14,322 bases of DNA from Pseudolysobacter sp. (GCA_025351985.1 JANXUW010000021.1:1-14322); one strand, 5' to 3'. Positions 6,679-13,911 are shown, counted from the first letter of the stretch. Notes: generated from the letters alone by a model not told the origin. A program made the numbers and translations.

Positions 6679-9600
6679 ATTTCGTCAGCTTGATCGAACA
6701 CCATTCGCGTTCGCTGTTGTGCGTCGCTGGTGCGCTTGCGGTCGCCGGCCTGGTTGCAGCGCTGTCGTTGCCGGTCGGTCTGTTTCCACAGGTCTCATTT
6801 CCGCGCGTCGTCGTCGATCTGTCCTCGGGTGACAGGCCGGCCGATCAGACCGTGCTCAGTGTGACGCGTCCGGTCGAGGAAGTGATCCGTTCGGTGCCCG
6901 GCGTGCGTGAAGTGCGCTCGGCCTCGTCGCGCGGTGCGGCGCAGATTTCTGTCGACTTCGGCTGGGGTCGCGACATGATCGCGACGACGCTGCTGGTCAA
7001 TGCGGCCATCGCTCAGGTGCTGCCGAAATTGCCCGCTGGCACGTCGTATGGGGTGCGGCGCATGGACCCGACGGTGTTTCCGATTTTTTCCTACGCACTG
7101 ACGTCAGACAAACTCACGCCGAATGCACTACGCGATCTCGCGCAATTCCAGATCGTGCCGTTGCTCGCGTCGGTGCCGGGGCTTGCGCGCGTCGATGTGC
7201 AGGGCGGTGCAATCGACGAAGTGCAGGTGCTGGCCGATCCGCATCGCCTCGCGGCATACAATCTCGGCCTCAACGATCTCGTCACCGCCGTCACGGCAGG
7301 GAATGCGCTGCAGGCGATCGGGCGTGTGCAGGATCACGACAAACTTTATCTGGTCGTGTCGAACAGCAACCTGCGTGCGCTCGATGAACTCAAGCAGATT
7401 GTGATCCGCAGCGATCCCGCGGGTATCGTGCGCCTCGGCGATGTTGCCGACGTGCAAGCAGGCGCGGCACCGCAATGGATACGCGTGGTCGAAGACGGAA
7501 AACCGGCGGTGCTGTTCAACGTTTACGAGCAGCCCGACGGCAACGCGGTACAGATCGCGCAGCAGGTACGCGCGCGCCTCGCCGGATTTACGTTGCCTGC
7601 CGGCGTGACACTCGCGAACTGGTACGACCAGAGCGTGCTCGTCGTCGACTCGGTGGCGAGCGTGCGCGACGCGGTGCTGATCGGCCTTGTGCTTGCCGGT
7701 ATCGTGCTGTTCGTATTCCTGCGCAGCGCGCGCGCAATGCTGATTGCGGTGCTCGTGGTGCCGGCCACGCTGGCGATCACGGTGTTGCTGCTCGATGCGC
7801 TCGGTTTCAGTTTCAACATCATGACGCTGGGCGGCATTGCCGCAGCGGTCGGGCTGGTGATCGACGACATGATCGTGATCATCGAGCACATCGCACGCCG
7901 TGCGGGTGCTGCCGGTGTCAGCGATGGTCGCGCTGCCGTGCTTCCGGCCACACGCGAATTTCTGCGCCCGCTGACGGGTTCGAGTCTGGCAACGCTGATC
8001 GTGTTTTTGCCTTTGAGTTTCATGAGCGGTGTAACCGGCGCTTTCTCGAAAGCACTCGCGGTAACGATGGCTTCGGCATTGATCATTTCGTATCTGTTCG
8101 CCGCACTCATCGTACCGATCCTTACGCGCCGTTTCATCGATTTCAATCGCTGGCACGACCCCGCTGCGGATCGCGAGGACTGGCTTTCGCGCCATCACGG
8201 CAAATTGCTCGAACGCGTATTCCGCAAGCCCGTCATTCTTGTCGCCGTCGTTGTGCCGCTGTTGCTGATCGGTGCCCTCTCGTACACCAAGGTGCCGAGC
8301 GGTTTCATGCCGAAGGTAGACGAGGGCGGCTTCGTGATGGATTTCTATACGCTGCCTGGGACCTCGCTGGACGAAACCGAACGCGAGTTGCAGCAGGTCG
8401 AGGCGATCCTGCACGAACAACCGGAAGTGCAAACGTTTTCGCGCCGTACCGGCACCGGGCTCGGCGGCGATCTCGGCGAAGCGCATCACGGCGATTTTTT
8501 CGTGCGCCTGAAATCCGATCACGCGCGTGGCACCGAAGAAGTCATGGCCGCCGTCCTTGCCGATATCGAAAGCACGGTGCCTGGCGTACAAATCGAACTC
8601 GCGCAATTGTCCGAGGATCTGATCGGCGATCTCACTGCCGTGCCGCAACCGATCGAAATCAAGCTGTTTGCCACCGACCCCGCCAAACTGATTCCGCAGG
8701 CGCGCAAGGTCGCCGCCGCGATCGGCAAGATCGACGGTGTGGTTGAAATCAAGGATGGCGTGATGCTCGCCGGCGACGGCATCGACGTGAAGATCGATCC
8801 GGTCAAGGCCGCATTCGAATCGGCGACACCGGACGAAATCAGCAAAGGCGTCGATACCGCATTGAACGGTGTGATCGCAACGCAGTTGCCGCGTGCCAAC
8901 AAACTTGTCGACGTGCGTGTGCGTATTCCCAATGCAATGAAGTTGAGCACCGAAGGCTTGGCCGATCTGCCGATCCGGGCGACGGACGGCCATCTGTTTC
9001 CGTTGCATCGTGTTGCCACATTGACACCCGTGTCGGGCGAGCCGGAAATCTCCCGCGATAATCTCGAACCGATGGTGGCGGTCACTGCGCGCATCGAGAA
9101 TCGCGGCATTGGAGCAGCGGTGGCCGACGTGCAAAAAATGCTGGCACAGCCCGGCCTGCTCGCATCCGGTGTGCGTTATGAGCTGGGCGGGCTGTATCGC
9201 CAGCAACAAATCGCTTTCGCGAGCCTGGCTCTTGTGTTCCTCGCAGCCCTTGTTGCAGAGCTTGTATTGCTGCTCGTGTTGTACGAGAACTTTTGGCTGC
9301 CGCTCATCATAGTTGGCACCTCAATGCTGTCGACCAGTGCGGTCTTCACGGCATTGTGGATCACTGGCGTCGAGCTCAACATCACGGCATTAATGGGCAT
9401 GACGATGGTGATCGGCATGGCTACCGAAATGTCGATTTTCTACGTGAGCGAATACACCGAGCTGGCTCACAGCATGCCGCCGCGACAGGCGCTGTTTGAA
9501 GCCAGCCGCAATAGATTACGACCGATCACCATGACCACCCTTGCAGCGATTCTCACTTTGATGCCGTTGGCGCTTGCTATCGGCCAAGGCTCCGGCATGC

Positions 9601-9722
9601 AACAACCCTTGGCCATTGCGATCATCGCGGGGCTGCTAATCCAGTATCCACTCGTGCTGCTTGCGATGCCTGTTGTGATTGGCCTGTCGTTGCCTGGAAG
9701 AGCGCTTACAGTTTCGAACTGA
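6675..9722 (+). CDS. RND-family inner-membrane efflux pump
   Basis: This 1015-residue proton-driven transporter has the classic duplicated layout: one N-terminal helix, a large periplasmic porter/docking loop, six helices (about 330-530), a second porter loop (about 560-850), then five helices. TM4 carries the adjacent acidic pair Asp397-Asp398 in GLVIDDMIVIIEHI, as in AcrB Asp407-Asp408. In TM10, where AcrB has Lys940, this pump has Glu918 (GMATEMSIF), as CusA does. It therefore mixes drug-pump (HAE) and metal-pump (HME) hallmarks, and I do not assign a substrate. The TM11 motif RLRPITMTTLA is present. The start overlaps the adaptor stop as ATGA. The final helix resembles the orphan fragment at 1637-1774. 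The gene appears complete, with no frameshift. Confidence 0.94.
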   Translation: MNFVSLIEHHSRSLLCVAGALAVAGLVAALSLPVGLFPQVSFPRVVVDLSSGDRPADQTVLSVTRPVEEVIRSVPGVREVRSASSRGAAQISVDFGWGRDMIATTLLVNAAIAQVLPKLPAGTSYGVRRMDPTVFPIFSYALTSDKLTPNALRDLAQFQIVPLLASVPGLARVDVQGGAIDEVQVLADPHRLAAYNLGLNDLVTAVTAGNALQAIGRVQDHDKLYLVVSNSNLRALDELKQIVIRSDPAGIVRLGDVADVQAGAAPQWIRVVEDGKPAVLFNVYEQPDGNAVQIAQQVRARLAGFTLPAGVTLANWYDQSVLVVDSVASVRDAVLIGLVLAGIVLFVFLRSARAMLIAVLVVPATLAITVLLLDALGFSFNIMTLGGIAAAVGLVIDDMIVIIEHIARRAGAAGVSDGRAAVLPATREFLRPLTGSSLATLIVFLPLSFMSGVTGAFSKALAVTMASALIISYLFAALIVPILTRRFIDFNRWHDPAADREDWLSRHHGKLLERVFRKPVILVAVVVPLLLIGALSYTKVPSGFMPKVDEGGFVMDFYTLPGTSLDETERELQQVEAILHEQPEVQTFSRRTGTGLGGDLGEAHHGDFFVRLKSDHARGTEEVMAAVLADIESTVPGVQIELAQLSEDLIGDLTAVPQPIEIKLFATDPAKLIPQARKVAAAIGKIDGVVEIKDGVMLAGDGIDVKIDPVKAAFESATPDEISKGVDTALNGVIATQLPRANKLVDVRVRIPNAMKLSTEGLADLPIRATDGHLFPLHRVATLTPVSGEPEISRDNLEPMVAVTARIENRGIGAAVADVQKMLAQPGLLASGVRYELGGLYRQQQIAFASLALVFLAALVAELVLLLVLYENFWLPLIIVGTSMLSTSAVFTALWITGVELNITALMGMTMVIGMATEMSIFYVSEYTELAHSMPPRQALFEASRNRLRPITMTTLAAILTLMPLALAIGQGSGMQQPLAIAIIAGLLIQYPLVLLAMPVVIGLSLPGRALTVSN

Positions 9723-9745
9723 CGGGTTGTTGATCTTTTTCTGAT

Positions 9746-9762
9746 CGAGCAAACGTTGTTCG
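9746..9762. terminator. Weak hairpin after the pump operon
   Basis: CGAGCAA and TTGTTCG pair at 6 of 7 positions around a 3-base loop, about 24 bases after the pump stop. A T5 run lies before the stem rather than after it on the plus strand, so it does not fit an intrinsic terminator well. It is the only stem I can see at the end of this operon. Confidence 0.2.
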
Positions 9763-9845
9763 AGAAAATCTGAGTCGCGTAACGAAACCCCTCAGACAAT
9801 GAGCGTTCCGCCGGCATCGGGCAGCCCACAAAGTGTCACGCGTTT

Positions 9846-10222
9846 TCATTTTTCGGGATCAAACAGTTTTTGATAACTCGGAATTTGTTTTTGCAAACTA
9901 TCGCGCAGTGCGCTAGACGCGAGGAAAAATCTTTCTCGCTTTTTCCACTGTCAGTTTCGTTGTGGTAAGCGAGAACGAGTAGGCCAACGTTTTCGCCGCC
10001 AGCGTCGCGCAACGGCAATTGCATCACAAATTTCTTCACCGTGTCTTTGACGCGATGCCAACGCGGATCGACAATCGTGATGCTTTTGGTGATCACGTCG
10101 ATGTCATCAGGATCATCCGGATTGCCGATACGATCAGGATACGAACCGGCGAACATCGTATAACCGTTGTCGCCGAAGCATTTATGCCACGCTCTGCCGA
10201 CCTTCGACTGATCCAACGTCAT
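9846..10222 (-). pseudogene. Frameshifted remnant of a small Cache/PDC-like protein
   Basis: The frame from the ATG at 10222 reads MTLDQSKVGRAWHKC and passes through ITIVDPRWH and FVMQLPLRDAGGENVGLLVL. These give the beta-sheet look of small periplasmic Cache/PDC-like sensor domains (strand, VLDP-type turn, LRDASG-x-x-G turn, strand). After KSEKDF, near 9930, the natural reading moves to another frame: LASSALRDSLQKQIPS, then YQKLFDPEK and a stop at 9846-9848. The shift falls in a run of five Ts, where six would restore one frame. In the unshifted frame the tail is meaningless and ends at 9836. No signal peptide is present: the frame closes just upstream, so the N-terminus is also missing or broken. 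Either the gene is decaying or the sequence contains an indel error. I infer the family from pattern only and am unsure of it. Confidence 0.5.
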
Positions 10223-10367
10223 TGCATGAAATCGATGCGATCACTTGCGCTCCTGGCGAAAGGGACGGGTCAGCTCAAGCTCGGCGGGGACGCACAAAAT
10301 GGAGCTATCCTGAGTCGGCGCAAACAGTCATCGATGAGCAGAACATCCGTGTTTTGTGATGCTTCAA

Positions 10368-11309
10368 TCACTGTTTGAGATGGGCGTGCTCGCGCCTGCC
10401 CGCTGCCAAATCTCTGATTGCAGCAGTAGGAGATTTTCTATCGGGAGTGCAGTAGACGCGATAGGCAGCGCGCACGGTATTGAGATTTAGCTTGGCAACT
10501 TGGTCGGCACGCTGATAACCCCCGGCGACGGCGAACAATAGCGGGATGCCATGTTGTCGTGCTAAACGAAATACGAATAGGTCACGCAGCATCAGCTGTC
10601 GTGTGCTCAGTTTGGCGAGACTCTTGGGGTCACGCCGATGGCAATCGGCTCCGGCCTGGTAGAGGATGAGGTCCGGTCGATGCAGAACGATCAACTCAGC
10701 AGCAGCCTCAAGCGCTTCAATATACTTTTCGAAGCCATCCTCTTCGATACGCACTGGAAACGCCCACGATCGCATGCCCCCGCGACAACCGAAGCGCGTC
10801 CCAAAAATTGATATGTTGTAAAGATTGGAGAGCTCCGCGGCGAACTCTTCCGTACCATTGCCGCCATGCTCGTCACAATCGAGCACAAGGATTCGCTTGT
10901 CGGGCATGCAGTGGGCAATGAGCGCCAATCCGTTTATCGGACAAAATCCGCTACCGCGCTGGCGAACCGCGTGATGAAACCCGCGCGCAAGATTCATCGC
11001 GATCCCGCAGTCGAGCGCATGCCTCGCACCCTCAAGTTGACCGGCAAGCATGGCCAGTGTCGCTTCTCTTATCGCCGGACTCCACGCTAACCCCTGACTC
11101 GATGCCAGCGGTTCCTTGCCATGGAGGAACGCGTCTATGTAAATTGCATCGTGCAGTCCATCGAGCAGACTCACATCGAAAGCGGCGGGCTTATGCAGTT
11201 TTGCGAGATTGTGGCGTTTGATCGAGCTGGCGGCGATCGCTAGTCGGCTAAGACTGACTACGCTTTTTGGAGCATAAGGCGTGTCGAAATACACCCGAAG
11301 CTGCGTCAC
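10368..11309 (-). CDS. Histone-deacetylase-superfamily enzyme
   Basis: Starting at the GTG at 11309, the protein has 313 residues and the arginase/deacetylase fold pattern. The catalytic His pair is His112-His113 in ARGFHHA. FCPINGLAL (122-130) is the usual FC-x-x-N element. The zinc ligands are Asp146 and His148 in LVLDCDEHGGNGT and Asp222 in YQAGADCH. The transition-state tyrosine is Tyr265 in AVAGGYQRA. All catalytic residues are present, so activity is expected. Bacterial relatives remove acetyl groups from lysine, polyamines or other amines, and the substrate here is unknown. GGAG lies five bases before the GTG, which overlaps the preceding stop as GTGA, so coupling is likely. The frame stays open to 11513, but that extension is unlike the family and overlaps the upstream gene, so I reject it. 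The protein is the last intact gene of the minus-strand cluster. Confidence 0.88.
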   Translation of the reverse strand: MTQLRVYFDTPYAPKSVVSLSRLAIAASSIKRHNLAKLHKPAAFDVSLLDGLHDAIYIDAFLHGKEPLASSQGLAWSPAIREATLAMLAGQLEGARHALDCGIAMNLARGFHHAVRQRGSGFCPINGLALIAHCMPDKRILVLDCDEHGGNGTEEFAAELSNLYNISIFGTRFGCRGGMRSWAFPVRIEEDGFEKYIEALEAAAELIVLHRPDLILYQAGADCHRRDPKSLAKLSTRQLMLRDLFVFRLARQHGIPLLFAVAGGYQRADQVAKLNLNTVRAAYRVYCTPDRKSPTAAIRDLAAGRREHAHLKQ

Positions 11310-12406
11310 GTCTGCTCCGCCAATTCGTCGCGGGCGAATGCCTGCAAATGCTCGATGGTTGTCAGCAGCGGAGAGAAAAAGTCGGAACGGATCTGCTCGT
11401 CGACCTGTACTGAAAAGGCTCGCTGACGCGCTTCGGGAGAAACCGCGAGTGTGGTGAGGCGAAGGAATCTCGCTTGCTCGATGATGGACAAGGGAAGCGC
11501 ATGACCGTGGCATGTAGGAATGCCTGCGACGTCATCCCTATAGCGCAGCGCACAGAGGCTCCCCACAGGTATCAAGACACCGTGAATGCGGATCGGAGAC
11601 ACCACGATCGCCGAGTGTGATTCCCCGAGGTTAATCTTTTCAACCAGCAACGGTTTGCCGAATGGCCCGACGATGATATTGACGCCGCCGTTACGTCGAA
11701 TTCGACGGTGAGCTATTTCGAGAAAGAATTCCTCGGCCTGCGAGCAGCTTCCGATCTCTGGCTTGACCGGCATGCCAGGTACATCCGGTGCCTGCGGCCC
11801 GAGGCCGGTGATGATGTATTCAAGCAATTGAACGAACAATCGACTTTCGACATGTGCCAATTGCGCCTGCACGGCGCGTATTTGACCAGGTAGCTGTCGC
11901 AGCCTTTCCAATGTCGCTGAGGATGGCAGCGTTTCGATCAGGCTACTCGGCGCCTCGTCGAGCGCGCGCCAACCGTGTGTCCACCCGCCAGAATGCGCCA
12001 GTCGTGCGATGGCCTCCGTCTCGCGCTGTGACCAGTTCGCGAAGATGTTCAGATCCGCCGGTACAAGAGGATCGCGCAATTGGTTGACGTAGGTGGAGAG
12101 AAACCGAGTTGCTTGAGTGAATCCGCAACCGCGCCGAACGGTATGGTGCTTAAACTGCTCATCGAGCATATCGGATAGCACTCTTGATAGAGCCATTCCG
12201 CTTGCGGCGAATGCCGTCGTAATTTCGTGCGCGTTTCCGATCATTGCAGAGATATCAACATCGTGCGAATCAGATGAGGCGTTTGGCTCCTGCCTCGGAG
12301 ATCCAATGTGAAAAAAGGTATCGTCGAACCGCACTGCCGCATCCTCGAGCGCACAGCATTGATGCTCAGACTCGGCGCTAAATCCATCTGCGTTATGCCG
12401 ATGCAA
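11306..12406 (-). CDS. Unrecognised cluster protein, probably with a broken or misassigned N-terminus
   Basis: I do not recognise this family. The frame encodes up to 366 residues from a TTG at 12406. The first 40 or so are hydrophilic and His/Asp/Ser-rich. The middle (about 60-200) looks helical, with leucine spacing suggestive of bundles or coiled coil (LERLRQLPGQIRAVQAQLAHVESRLF). A beta-rich segment follows (about 235-300: NGGVNIIVGPFGKPLLVEKI, then IVVSPIRIHGVLIPVGSL), then a helical end. There is no signal peptide or membrane segment, so it is probably cytosolic. No good start codon exists: only TTG, and the frame is open to a TAA near 12452. The overlapping frame 12241-12573 supplies a plausible N-terminus one frame away, so the true product may be a single protein of about 420 residues. 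Its stop overlaps the deacetylase GTG, and the pair may work together. Confidence 0.65.
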   Translation of the reverse strand: MHRHNADGFSAESEHQCCALEDAAVRFDDTFFHIGSPRQEPNASSDSHDVDISAMIGNAHEITTAFAASGMALSRVLSDMLDEQFKHHTVRRGCGFTQATRFLSTYVNQLRDPLVPADLNIFANWSQRETEAIARLAHSGGWTHGWRALDEAPSSLIETLPSSATLERLRQLPGQIRAVQAQLAHVESRLFVQLLEYIITGLGPQAPDVPGMPVKPEIGSCSQAEEFFLEIAHRRIRRNGGVNIIVGPFGKPLLVEKINLGESHSAIVVSPIRIHGVLIPVGSLCALRYRDDVAGIPTCHGHALPLSIIEQARFLRLTTLAVSPEARQRAFSVQVDEQIRSDFFSPLLTTIEHLQAFARDELAEQT

Positions 12407-12573
12407 ATCGCCATCGTCGGACCGATTTCCCGAATGGCATGTAACCAGTTATCACAATGCTCTGCAATGTCGGGACGGTTGGCGAGTAATTGTGCTGCCA
12501 GTTTGAGACGATGAAGCATTTGCTCGGTCAGTCCCGCGTGGGTCAGATCAATGCGCATAAGGCGTATCGGCAT
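12241..12573 (-). CDS. Small overlapping frame, probable N-terminal part of the unrecognised protein
   Basis: From the ATG at 12573 the frame gives 110 residues. The first half (MRIDLTHAGLTEQMLHRLKL to about HAIREIG) looks like genuine helical coding sequence. The second half overlaps the 366-residue frame and after about residue 75 becomes Arg/Ser/Cys-rich like a shadow frame. The two frames differ by one base. An indel between about 12310 and 12400, or programmed slippage at the TTTTTTC at 12316-12310 (which sits in the X-XXY-YYZ phase for this frame), would join them. No strong Shine-Dalgarno precedes the ATG. It could instead be an independent small gene, and I cannot decide between these. 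Confidence 0.45.
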   Translation of the reverse strand: MPIRLMRIDLTHAGLTEQMLHRLKLAAQLLANRPDIAEHCDNWLHAIREIGPTMAICIGITQMDLAPSLSINAVRSRMRQCGSTIPFFTLDLRGRSQTPHLIRTMLISLQ

Positions 12574-12616
12574 GCTGCACGAGGGCAGGGGTGAGGAACC
12601 AAGACAATCCGTCGTC

Positions 12617-12643
12617 AGCTCAGGGTGCGGACAGCCCCGAGCT
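12617..12643 (-). repeat. Intercistronic stem-loop
   Basis: AGCTCAGGG and CCCCGAGCT are inverted arms matching at 8 of 9 positions around a nine-base loop. They lie 24 bases after the stop of the first roadblock-like gene (12667) and before the next start at 12573. No T tract follows on the minus strand, so RNA processing or stabilisation of the upstream message is more likely than full termination. Confidence 0.45.
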
Positions 12644-12666
12644 AACGCGGCAGCAGGATTTATCGC

Positions 12667-13023
12667 TTAGGCGATATCGACAGACTTCTCGAATGAGCGT
12701 AGCTCGTGTCGAGCCATGGCAAGGTTGGCCTTGCCGCGTTCCAGTACCAGGTAAAGGAACAGCTTTTGGTTGGATTCCAGTGGGCGCAGCACGTGGTACT
12801 GCTTCGTCAAGCTAATCAGAATATCTTCGATGCTATCGTTGAGCTTGAGTGCATTGGCCACTTTGCGTTTCGCGCGAAGGACTTCGGTGTTGCCTGCGGC
12901 GGCGAGTTCGAGCGCGATAGCGGTGCCGTCACCGGCTAACAGCATGCCGCTTTCTGCATCCACCAGCGCACTAGCGATATAACCGTCAATACTGCGAAGC
13001 GATTCCAGAGATATCTTTGCCAT
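12667..13023 (-). CDS. Roadblock/LC7-like protein A
   Basis: The ATG at 13023 has a good ribosome site (AAGGA, seven bases away) and gives 118 residues starting MAKISLESLRSIDG. An upstream extension of 18 residues in the same frame is Arg/Trp-rich and has no such site. The fold pattern fits roadblock/LC7: a first strand and turn at YIASALVDAESGMLLA, a long helix (about 40-70), then two strands and a final helix at IEDILISLTKQYHVLRPL, LFLYLVLERGKANLAMARHE. Roadblock proteins are small dimeric scaffolds and GTPase partners, MglB being the best-known bacterial case. The substrate or partner here is unknown. It follows roadblock-like B in the same operon with a 68-base gap that can form stem-loops. 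The family call is from pattern, at good but not absolute confidence. Confidence 0.72.
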   Translation of the reverse strand: MAKISLESLRSIDGYIASALVDAESGMLLAGDGTAIALELAAAGNTEVLRAKRKVANALKLNDSIEDILISLTKQYHVLRPLESNQKLFLYLVLERGKANLAMARHELRSFEKSVDIA

Positions 13024-13060
13024 GAAACGTTCCTTTAGTTGGAGCTTTTGCTGGCGTGGT

Positions 13061-13090
13061 CCCCACCAGCGGGGCACCGGCGGAGGCCGG
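13061..13090 (-). repeat. Two adjacent short stem-loops between the roadblock-like genes
   Basis: CCGGC and GCCGG (13077-13081, 13086-13090) form a perfect five-pair stem with a four-base loop, immediately after the stop of roadblock-like gene B. CCCC and GGGG (13061-13064, 13071-13074) form a second stem with a six-base loop. No T tract follows. They may slow decay of the upstream message or tune the amount of protein A relative to B. Confidence 0.45.
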
Positions 13091-13091
13091 G

Positions 13092-13556
13092 TTATTCTGC
13101 GGAATGCATGAGTCTGGTCCGATCCAGTATTTCGCGAAGGGAATGAGCCAGATCCAGCGTGTTGCGTAAAACCGTGGCGATGTTCTCGGTGCTATCCGCG
13201 CCTATCGATAGAGTGAACATTCGATGTGCGGTGGGCACTCGGACAAGCACGATTGATCCCCCATTCGATGAGATGGAACCGTATTCGCACTGCCCCAAAA
13301 GGCCTTCTTTTGAGAGGGAATGGCAAAGCGCCAAGAGCGAACTGGTTAATGCCGATATGCGTGAACCCACAATGGTATTTTCGTGTGTCACATGCGCGAA
13401 CGCGCGGCCATCCACCGTCGAGATGCTGGCGAATACCACCGCAATGGACAACGAGCACAGGGCGCTGAGACGCGAGGTACACGCCGTGCGTACAGCCTCC
13501 AGGGGCAGACTCGCCTGCGTAGCTGCAGATGCTTTTTCCAACTCGGTGATGTTCAC
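13092..13556 (-). CDS. Roadblock/LC7-like protein B
   Basis: This 154-residue protein has a GTG start at 13556, with GAG about ten bases upstream. After a 30-residue N-terminal helix (ITELEKASAATQAS), the roadblock pattern runs from about 36 to 145. First comes a strand-turn AVVFASISTVDGRAFAHV, then the long helix GSRISALTSSLLALCHSLSK, the second strand CEYGSISSNGGSIVLVRVP, the third strand FTLSIGADSTENIAT, and the final helix. This is closer to the canonical MglB-like layout than protein A, and the two are clearly different paralogues. Such proteins dimerise and either act on small Ras-like GTPases or serve as scaffolds. No GTPase gene is visible in the window. It lies 59 bases after the RHH gene, in the same direction. 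Confidence 0.75.
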   Translation of the reverse strand: MNITELEKASAATQASLPLEAVRTACTSRLSALCSLSIAVVFASISTVDGRAFAHVTHENTIVGSRISALTSSLLALCHSLSKEGLLGQCEYGSISSNGGSIVLVRVPTAHRMFTLSIGADSTENIATVLRNTLDLAHSLREILDRTRLMHSAE

Positions 13557-13615
13557 AAACTTGCTCTTTGGCTATCCAAGCGCGTTGCGGCAACAAAACC
13601 GCCCCCAGTTTTCTC

Positions 13616-13870
13616 TTAATCCCCTTCAGTAGCGCGATTTGCGTCGACATCCGGGCTCACGATTGCCCCGGCCTGACCGTCAACCGCATATTCCTCCGCG
13701 TGCCAAGGACGTCCAAGCTTGCGCTCGATGTATTCGCGAATGAGTTGGCGCAAGACTTGCGACGGCGTGCTGTCCTCGGCCGAGCACAAGCGTTCAAACA
13801 CAGCTTTTTTGCGCGGGTCGACGAGGATGGTCAGTCTCGCGGTGCGATCTTCGGTAGTCATAGATTTCAT
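13616..13870 (-). CDS. Ribbon-helix-helix (CopG-like) DNA-binding protein
   Basis: This 84-residue protein starts at the ATG at 13870, with GAG four bases upstream; a second ATG at 13861 has worse spacing. The RHH core is complete: a basic strand TARLTILVD (10-18), helix A at about 19-31 (PRKKAVFERLCSAED), then the helix B opening TPSQVLRQLIREYIERK (35-51). A flexible acidic tail of about 30 residues follows (HAEEYAVDGQAGAI and on to the end). RHH proteins bind DNA as dimers of dimers and often repress their own operon. As first gene of this minus-strand cluster it is the obvious candidate regulator of the roadblock and deacetylase genes. A toxin-antitoxin role is possible for the fold, but no toxin-like partner follows it. 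The frame is open further upstream (to 14017), but that part is not like the family. Confidence 0.82.
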   Translation of the reverse strand: MKSMTTEDRTARLTILVDPRKKAVFERLCSAEDSTPSQVLRQLIREYIERKLGRPWHAEEYAVDGQAGAIVSPDVDANRATEGD

Positions 13871-13898
13871 TTCGCTCACATCTTGAACGACTTTGATG

Positions 13899-13911
13899 GT
13901 AATGCAATTAC
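13899..13911. promoter_or_regulatory. Perfect palindrome upstream of the RHH gene, candidate autoregulatory operator
   Basis: GTAAT-GCA-ATTAC is a perfect 5-3-5 inverted repeat, about 29 bases upstream of the RHH start. On the minus strand GCATT recurs eleven bases apart (GCATTGTAATTGCATTAC), one helical turn, which suits cooperative binding by an RHH protein. The TGTAAT within it could also be a -10 element, but I see no matching -35 at the right spacing. Confidence 0.35.

Noticed and set aside
7475..8746. A 423-codon plus-strand frame inside the pump
   Set aside because: It is an Arg-rich shadow in a shifted frame of the RND gene, with no transporter helices of its own.
7128..9209. A 693-codon open frame on the minus strand inside the pump
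   Set aside because: It is an antisense shadow of the GC-rich RND coding sequence: rich in His, Arg and Gln and without any domain, while the plus strand has a full pump.
11310..11513. N-terminal extension of the deacetylase frame
   Set aside because: The extension overlaps the upstream gene, is Ser/Arg-rich and unlike deacetylases. The GTG at 11309 has a good ribosome site and family-like sequence follows.
13024..13077. Extended start for roadblock-like protein A
   Set aside because: It would run through the intercistronic stems and has no ribosome site, whereas the ATG at 13023 has AAGGA at seven bases.
13616..13870. Antitoxin of a toxin-antitoxin pair
   Set aside because: The RHH fold allows it, but the next genes are roadblock-like proteins and none has a RelE, PIN, MazF or similar toxin pattern.
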